Position numbers and translations under genes: made by a program. The notes under the pieces are model-generated. The model was not told the origin of the DNA. It searched no databases and saw nothing but the letters and a program-made list of their open reading frames with translations. This document shows positions 6,172-9,135 of a stretch of 9,135 bases of DNA, one piece after another. Each line of letters opens with the position of its first letter. Positions within the stretch are counted from its first letter, which is position 1. Origin of the DNA: Oscillospiraceae bacterium (lineage in GTDB: Bacteria > Bacillota > Clostridia > Oscillospirales > Oscillospiraceae); the NCBI GenBank assembly GCA_016296235.1, contig JAEDJR010000075.1, forward strand, positions 1-9,135, written 5' to 3'.

Positions 6172-6756
6172 ATGGATCCGATCAAAACGGGGGCGCTGAT
6201 TCGCACCCTTCGGCAGCAGCAGCATCTGACACAGCTTGCCCTGGCACAGAAACTCCATGTGAGCGACAAAACCGTCTCCAAGTGGGAGCGGGGCTGCGGT
6301 GCGCCGGACGTCTCGCTGCTCCCGCTGCTGGCCGGCGCGCTGGACGTCAATCTGGAGACCCTGCTGAAGGGTGAACTGGAAGAAAATGACAGGAGCAACG
6401 GAAATATGAAAAAACTGAAATTCTACTGCTGTCCCGCCTGCGGGAACGTGATGTTCGCGGCAAATCCGGCGGAAATCAGCTGCTGCGGCAAAAAGCTGGA
6501 GCAGCTGACGCCGCAAAAAACGGACCCGGATCACGAGCTGCAGGTGGAGCGGTCCGACGGGGAGTGGTATGTGACGGCCGCCCACGAGATGCGCCGGGAG
6601 CACTATATCTCCTATGTGGCGCTGCTCACCGGCGATACGGTGCTGCTGCGGAAGCGCTATCCCGAGTGGAACCTGGACGTGCGGATGCCGCTCTTTGCCC
6701 ACGGCCGCCTCTTCTGGTTCTGCACCCGGCACGGCCTGTTTTACAGGGATATCTGA
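6172..6756 (+). CDS. HTH (XRE) protein fused to a desulfoferrodoxin-like domain
   Basis: Probably a redox- or iron-linked DNA-binding regulator; the function is inferred. Residues 6-65 form an XRE/Cro helix-turn-helix (LIRTLRQQQHLTQLALAQKL, then VSDKTVSKWERG), followed by a short linker. Residues 84-112 look like a desulforedoxin rubredoxin-type Fe(Cys)4 module: CPACGN (87-92) and CCG (104-106), the C-x2-C and C-C pattern. Residues 121-194 resemble the superoxide reductase domain: His121, HEMRREH (His138, His144) and CTRHG (Cys184, His187), matching the four-His, one-Cys iron ligands in order and near-usual spacing. The active-site Lys that normally precedes the first His is Asp120 here, so catalysis is doubtful. 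ATG 6172 has AGGAGG 7 bases upstream; in-frame codons further upstream lack this. The gene has its own promoter and diverges from the transporter operon. I believe fusions of this type exist in other Firmicutes, but I know of no assigned role. Confidence 0.85.
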   Translation: MDPIKTGALIRTLRQQQHLTQLALAQKLHVSDKTVSKWERGCGAPDVSLLPLLAGALDVNLETLLKGELEENDRSNGNMKKLKFYCCPACGNVMFAANPAEISCCGKKLEQLTPQKTDPDHELQVERSDGEWYVTAAHEMRREHYISYVALLTGDTVLLRKRYPEWNLDVRMPLFAHGRLFWFCTRHGLFYRDI

Positions 6757-6764
6757 GCATCTTT

Positions 6765-6876
6765 GCAGGGCACGACCACTGGGCGTGCCGCTTGCAGGCA
6801 GCTGCCAAACGGCGCGCCGGGTCGTCGCGCCCTACATCGACCTGCCTTTGCGGGCGGCTGATAGCCGCCCCTACAG
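6765..6876. repeat. Dispersed GC-rich intergenic repeat cluster
   Basis: Between the HTH and cytidylate kinase-like genes lies non-coding sequence made of repeat-like modules. The first is GCAGGGCACGACCACTGGGC (from 6765), a near copy of 6115-6138. The second is GGGTCGTCGCGCCCTAC (6821-6837), which partly pairs with it. The third is a perfect 8-bp hairpin, GGGCGGCT-GAT-AGCCGCCC (6852-6870), followed by CTACA. I recall similar GCCGCC hairpin modules between genes in Oscillospirales genomes, but cannot check copy number here. No ORF in this stretch is supported. Confidence 0.6.
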
Positions 6877-6893
6877 GGGACGGCGCATGTACA

Positions 6894-6926
6894 AAGGAGG
6901 ATTGTCCGATGGGGACAATCCTCCTT
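6894..6926 (-). terminator. Long hairpin after the cytidylate kinase-like gene, likely terminator
   Basis: A perfect 14-bp stem (AAGGAGGATTGTCC with GGACAATCCTCCTT) and a 5-base loop start 4 bases past the stop codon (TAA, 6931-6933). On the minus strand it is followed only by TGTACATG, so the U-tract is short (TTT counting stem bases). Plus-strand reading has no T-run at all. Position and stem strength favour a terminator for the minus-strand gene. Confidence 0.65.
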
Positions 6927-6930
6927 GCGG

Positions 6931-7539
6931 TTATTCGTACATTTTTGCAATATCCACGATGATATCGGCGCATTTTTCCACGCCGACCAGGCCGGAATTC
7001 AGGCACACATGGTAATTCTGGGCTTCGCCCCAGTTGCGGTTGGTGTAGTGCTTGTAGTAGACACGGCGCTTGTTGTCCTTGTCGGTCAGGCGCTTCTCCG
7101 GGGACTGCCTGGTCTCGCCGTAGAGGCGGACGATGCGCTCGGCCCGGTGGGCCATGTCGGCATGGATGAACACATGGAGGCAATCCTCCCGGTCCTTGAG
7201 GATATAGTCGGCGCAGCGGCCGATGATGACGCAGGGGCCTTCGTCGGCCAGCCGGCGGATCACATTGGTCTGGCAGACAAACAGCTGATCGGCCATGGAC
7301 ATGGTGTTCATCATGGCCATGGGATTGGGGGAAACGGCAATGTTGAACAGGAAGCTGTTGGTCACCGGCGCGTACTCGCCGGCCTCCTCGATGAAGTCCG
7401 CGTGGAAGCCGCTCTCCTCCGCGACTTTATCCACCAGTTCCTTGTCATAACAAGGGATGTTCAGTCGTTTGGCCACCTCTCTGCCGATGGTGTGACCACC
7501 GCTGCCAAAGGCACGGCTGATGGTGATAATCTTCTTCAT
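6931..7539 (-). CDS. Cytidylate kinase-like family protein
   Basis: A 202-residue member of the cytidylate kinase-like family (Cytidylate_kin2 type) of P-loop nucleotide kinase homologues common in Firmicutes; its real substrate is not established. It opens with a beta strand and an atypical P-loop, ISRAFGSGGHTIGR (7-20), in which the usual GKS/T is replaced by IGR, as in this family. YDKELV (31-36), GPCVIIGRCADYIL (101-114) and a basic lid, DKDNKRRVYYKHYTNRNWG (153-171), follow. Canonical CMP kinase (cmk) has GPSGSGKGT, so I do not assign cmk. Start ATG 7539 has GGGAGG 8 bases upstream; the longer frame to 7599 would overlap the promoter. A good promoter sits just before it and a hairpin just after, so it is probably transcribed alone. 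Confidence 0.88.
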   Translation of the reverse strand: MKKIITISRAFGSGGHTIGREVAKRLNIPCYDKELVDKVAEESGFHADFIEEAGEYAPVTNSFLFNIAVSPNPMAMMNTMSMADQLFVCQTNVIRRLADEGPCVIIGRCADYILKDREDCLHVFIHADMAHRAERIVRLYGETRQSPEKRLTDKDNKRRVYYKHYTNRNWGEAQNYHVCLNSGLVGVEKCADIIVDIAKMYE

Positions 7540-7570
7540 AGAATCGACCTCCCTGAATCTGGTTAATTCC

Positions 7571-7599
7571 ATTATAGCGCACTGCTTTGAAAAAAACAA
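7571..7599 (-). promoter_or_regulatory. Promoter of the cytidylate kinase-like gene
   Basis: On the minus strand TTGTTT (7594-7599) and TATAAT (7571-7576) are exactly 17 bases apart, with a T-run in and beside the -35. The predicted start near 7564 gives a leader of about 25 bases containing the GGGAGG ribosome site. The promoter lies within the 101-bp gap after the upstream gene. Confidence 0.7.
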
Positions 7600-7640
7600 G
7601 AATTTCCGGGCCGTTCTATGGAATTGCAGCGGGCCGGCGC

Positions 7641-8072
7641 TTACAGATACGGGCGCAGGCCGGCGGAGAGCCTTTCCTCGCAGCGGATCAGCTCCTGAGC
7701 CAGTTCAATGGCCTGAGGCGCCGCACCGGCGTAGCGGTTGCGGCTGCGGCTGAGGGACTTGACGCCCAGATCGCAGCCGTCGGCCACCAGATAGGCTGCC
7801 GTGGTATCGTCACCGCCCATGGCCATCCGGGTGTTGGTTTTCAGCCAGGCCATGCCCTTGGCCATGGGGCCGGGGGCCTTTTCCTGGCCGCCGTACTGCT
7901 GCAGCAGGGAAACGGTCCGATCCCGCAGGCTTTGGTGCTCCTGCAGGCCGGCCTGCAGCTTCTGCCGCAGGGTGCGGTCGTGAATCTCCGGCAGCAGGCC
8001 GTCGATGGTGGAAACCGCCATCTCGATCCCGGCAGTGCAGTCTCCCAGCAGGTGGATGGAATCATCAAACAT
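7641..8072 (-). CDS. Helical protein of unknown function, possible ferritin-like four-helix bundle
   Basis: A 143-residue protein with no signal peptide or membrane segment; I do not know its function. It looks almost wholly helical: helix-like stretches at about 4-28, 32-61, 66-83, 88-110 and 117-141. PMAKGMAWLKTNTRMAM (69-85) and VADGCDLGVKSLSR (96-109) look like the conserved core of a protein family I have seen in Clostridia as hypothetical. The pattern of long amphipathic helices recalls ferritin-like or PA2169-type (DUF2383) bundles, but no clear ExxH metal motif is visible, so metal binding is unproven. ATG 8072 has AAAGGAGG 8 bases upstream; a TTG one codon earlier (8075) is less likely. 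It diverges from the small gene at 8152 across a symmetric promoter region. The gap to the next minus-strand gene (101 bp) holds that gene's own promoter and no clear terminator. Confidence 0.8.
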   Translation of the reverse strand: MFDDSIHLLGDCTAGIEMAVSTIDGLLPEIHDRTLRQKLQAGLQEHQSLRDRTVSLLQQYGGQEKAPGPMAKGMAWLKTNTRMAMGGDDTTAAYLVADGCDLGVKSLSRSRNRYAGAAPQAIELAQELIRCEERLSAGLRPYL

Positions 8073-8091
8073 CAAAAACGCCTCCTTTTTT

Positions 8092-8129
8092 TCATAGCAT
8101 GTACCATTTTCCCGGAGTTCATGCTATGA
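8092..8129. promoter_or_regulatory. Inverted repeat in the divergent promoter region
   Basis: A perfect 10-bp inverted repeat, TCATAGCATG (8092-8101) and CATGCTATGA (8120-8129), with an 18-base spacer. The arms supply candidate -10 boxes in opposite directions (TATGAT at 8125-8130 on plus; TATGAA on minus). Just outside each arm is a near-identical A-rich ribosome site (AAAAAAAGGAGG minus, AAAAAAGGAGG plus). No good -35 is seen on either strand. A dimeric regulator site and shared divergent control are plausible. Confidence 0.5.
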
Positions 8130-8151
8130 TATGAAAAAAGGAGGGTGGATC

Positions 8152-8316
8152 ATGGAAGAAACATACCTGACCGTGGTGGAAATCTGCGGCGACTATGCCG
8201 TGCTGCGCAGTGACGAGGGCGTGGAGCGGCAGACGGCCCTGTTTTTGCTGCCGGAGAATATCTCCGACGGTTCCCGGCTGCGGTTTGCGAATTTTTCCTA
8301 TGAAATCGTGGAATAA
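8152..8316 (+). CDS. Small DUF3006-like protein
   Basis: A 54-residue acidic protein with no signal peptide or membrane segment. The pattern of a beta-rich start, GDYAVL (13-18), then LLPEN (32-36) and DGSRL (39-43), resembles the small DUF3006 family, whose role is unknown; the likeness is by eye. Start ATG 8152 has a strong AAAGGAGG 7 bases upstream. The in-frame ATG at 8131 would place the ribosome site inside the coding region. The gene diverges from the helical-protein gene at 8072, sharing a near-symmetric promoter region. It ends 96 bp before the lipoprotein gene, and no convincing terminator separates them, so read-through is possible. Confidence 0.75.
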   Translation: MEETYLTVVEICGDYAVLRSDEGVERQTALFLLPENISDGSRLRFANFSYEIVE

Positions 8317-8412
8317 TTTTTTGAAAATCCGGGAACAAAGACGGGTTTCCATCGTCTCAATGACTGTGTGGAAAATCTGCACAAAAAAGAACAATATTTA
8401 TTGGAGGAACAA

Positions 8413-9018
8413 ATGAAAAAATTACTTGCAATTCTGCTTTGCCTGACCATGACCGTGAGCTTTGCCGCCTGCGGCAAAAAGGCCGAGGAACCCCAGAAGC
8501 CGGAAGAGACTGTCACCGAGCCCGAAACCCCCGAAACCCCCGCTGAACCGGAAGCACCCGTGGAGGAAACTCCGGTGGAAGAGCCCGTGGAAGAGCCTGT
8601 GGAAGAGCCCGAGGCAGAAGAGACGGATCCCGCCTATGCGGATCTGCTGGACAAGCTGGCTCAGCTGACCGAGGGCGCCACTGCCGGGGAACTGATGCTG
8701 ATGAACGTGGAGGTTCCGGCCGAGAACTATGAATACACCCTGTTCATCCCCTATATCGAAGGCTCTCACGCCGTGGTGTCCGAGCCCATGATCGGCTCCA
8801 TTGCCCACAGCGTGGCGCTGCTGCAGCTGCCCGAGGATGCGGACGCGGAAGCCGTGGCCGCCGAGATCGAGGCCAACATGGATCCCAGAAAGTGGATCTG
8901 CGTGGAAGCCGAGACGTCCTGGGTCAAGACCAGCGGCCAGTATGTGCTGATGGTCATGTCCACCCAGGAGGCTGCCGACGTCATCGCCGCCAACTTTGAC
9001 GCAGTGTTCGGCGCGTAA
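8413..9018 (+). CDS. Lipoprotein with Glu/Pro-rich stalk and DUF4358-like domain
   Basis: A 201-residue predicted lipoprotein anchored outside the cell membrane; its function is unknown. The signal peptide has a basic KK start, a hydrophobic core (4-17) and a lipobox, FAAC, with lipidated Cys20 followed by Gly. Residues 22-70 form an extended linker rich in Glu, Pro and Thr, including three exact VEEP units (55-66). Residues 74-201 form a compact alpha/beta domain with DPAYADLLDKL, EPMIGSIAHSVALLQL (124-139) and SGQYVLMVMST (174-184). This layout resembles DUF4358 lipoproteins of Firmicutes, which typically read as a Met-rich segment, a kinetic ALxK-like strand, and a final GxYxLxxxS strand. 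ATG 8413 has GGAGG 5 bases upstream; the in-frame start at 8368 lacks this and would bury the signal peptide. No clear terminator follows; a dispersed repeat starts about 20 bases past the stop. Confidence 0.85.
   Translation: MKKLLAILLCLTMTVSFAACGKKAEEPQKPEETVTEPETPETPAEPEAPVEETPVEEPVEEPVEEPEAEETDPAYADLLDKLAQLTEGATAGELMLMNVEVPAENYEYTLFIPYIEGSHAVVSEPMIGSIAHSVALLQLPEDADAEAVAAEIEANMDPRKWICVEAETSWVKTSGQYVLMVMSTQEAADVIAANFDAVFGA
8575..8610 (+). repeat. 12-bp coding tandem repeat (3 units)
   Basis: Three consecutive copies of GTGGAAGAGCC(C/T) encode VEEP-VEEP-VEEP in the lipoprotein stalk. The unit length is a multiple of three, so slippage would change stalk length without breaking the frame. 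Confidence 0.8.
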
Positions 9019-9038
9019 GCGTTCATCACAGAAACGAG

Positions 9039-9135
9039 CCTGCCGCAGATTGTAATTCTGTCCAAATACAGGCTGCACCCAAAGCCTCCCCTGTGCAAGG
9101 GGAGGTGGCCCGCAGGGCCGGAGGGGTTGTGTGCA
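9039..9135. repeat. Second copy (left arm) of the palindromic repeat, cut by window end
   Basis: CCTGCCGCA at 9039-9047 and the block 9070-9135 repeat the left arm of the 2051-2267 element (2057-2065 and 2084-2149). Over the last 66 bases, 60 are identical by direct count. Both hairpins are better paired here: GCCTCCCCT with AGGGGAGGT, and GGCCC with GGGCC. The right arm, if present, lies beyond the window. Confidence 0.8.

Noticed and set aside
6564..7015. Plus-strand frames running from the end of the HTH gene into the intergenic repeats
   Set aside because: They overlap the HTH gene out of frame and read through dispersed repeats, with Arg/Ala/Cys-rich translations and no ribosome site.
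8317..8412. Terminator or promoter between the small protein and the lipoprotein genes
   Set aside because: Only weak, mismatched pairing (GAAAATCCG with CGGGTTTC) and weak -10-like sequences are present; neither is good enough to annotate.

Overview
The window reads as chromosome from a GC-rich, Gram-positive gut-type Clostridia, most likely Oscillospirales/Oscillospiraceae. This is inference from strong AAGGAGG ribosome sites, codon use with G/C at third positions, a clostridial-type lipoprotein signal, a BMP-type nucleoside ABC transporter, a cytidylate kinase-like protein, and GC-rich dispersed hairpin repeats of a kind common between genes in that group. There is no rRNA, tRNA, CRISPR array, phage or IS transposase gene. 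No gene-free stretch exceeds 300 bases; the longest (about 255 bases, 2031-2285) is almost wholly a foldback repeat.

Layout. 1-72: intergenic, with a heptanucleotide tandem repeat. 73-5938, minus strand: a nucleoside uptake and pyrimidine salvage cluster, read right to left: promoter (about 5979-5984), ABC ATPase with two nucleotide-binding domains, permease 1, permease 2, a 217-bp imperfect palindromic repeat, pyrimidine-nucleoside phosphorylase, uridine kinase, and a strong intrinsic terminator (73-101). 6079-6756, plus strand and divergent: a 194-residue protein joining an XRE-type helix-turn-helix to a desulfoferrodoxin/superoxide-reductase-like C-terminus. 6757-6930: dispersed GC-rich repeats and a long hairpin. 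6931-7539 and 7641-8072, minus strand: a cytidylate kinase-like protein and a helical, probably four-helix-bundle protein of unknown function. 8152-8316, plus strand: a 54-residue DUF3006-like protein, divergent from the helical protein across a near-symmetrical promoter region. 8413-9018: a lipoprotein with a Glu/Pro-rich stalk and a DUF4358-like domain. 9039-9135: a second, window-truncated copy of the palindromic repeat arm.

How the genes work together. The ABC complex would import nucleosides. Pyrimidine-nucleoside phosphorylase would split uridine or thymidine into base and (deoxy)ribose-1-phosphate, and uridine kinase would instead keep uridine or cytidine as UMP or CMP. The cluster has no substrate-binding lipoprotein gene, so that component must be encoded elsewhere. 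The HTH-desulfoferrodoxin protein shares the 233-bp divergent intergenic region with the transporter operon and is the most unusual protein here. The genes right of 6900 have no evident link to salvage, except that the cytidylate kinase-like protein is a nucleotide-kinase homologue.
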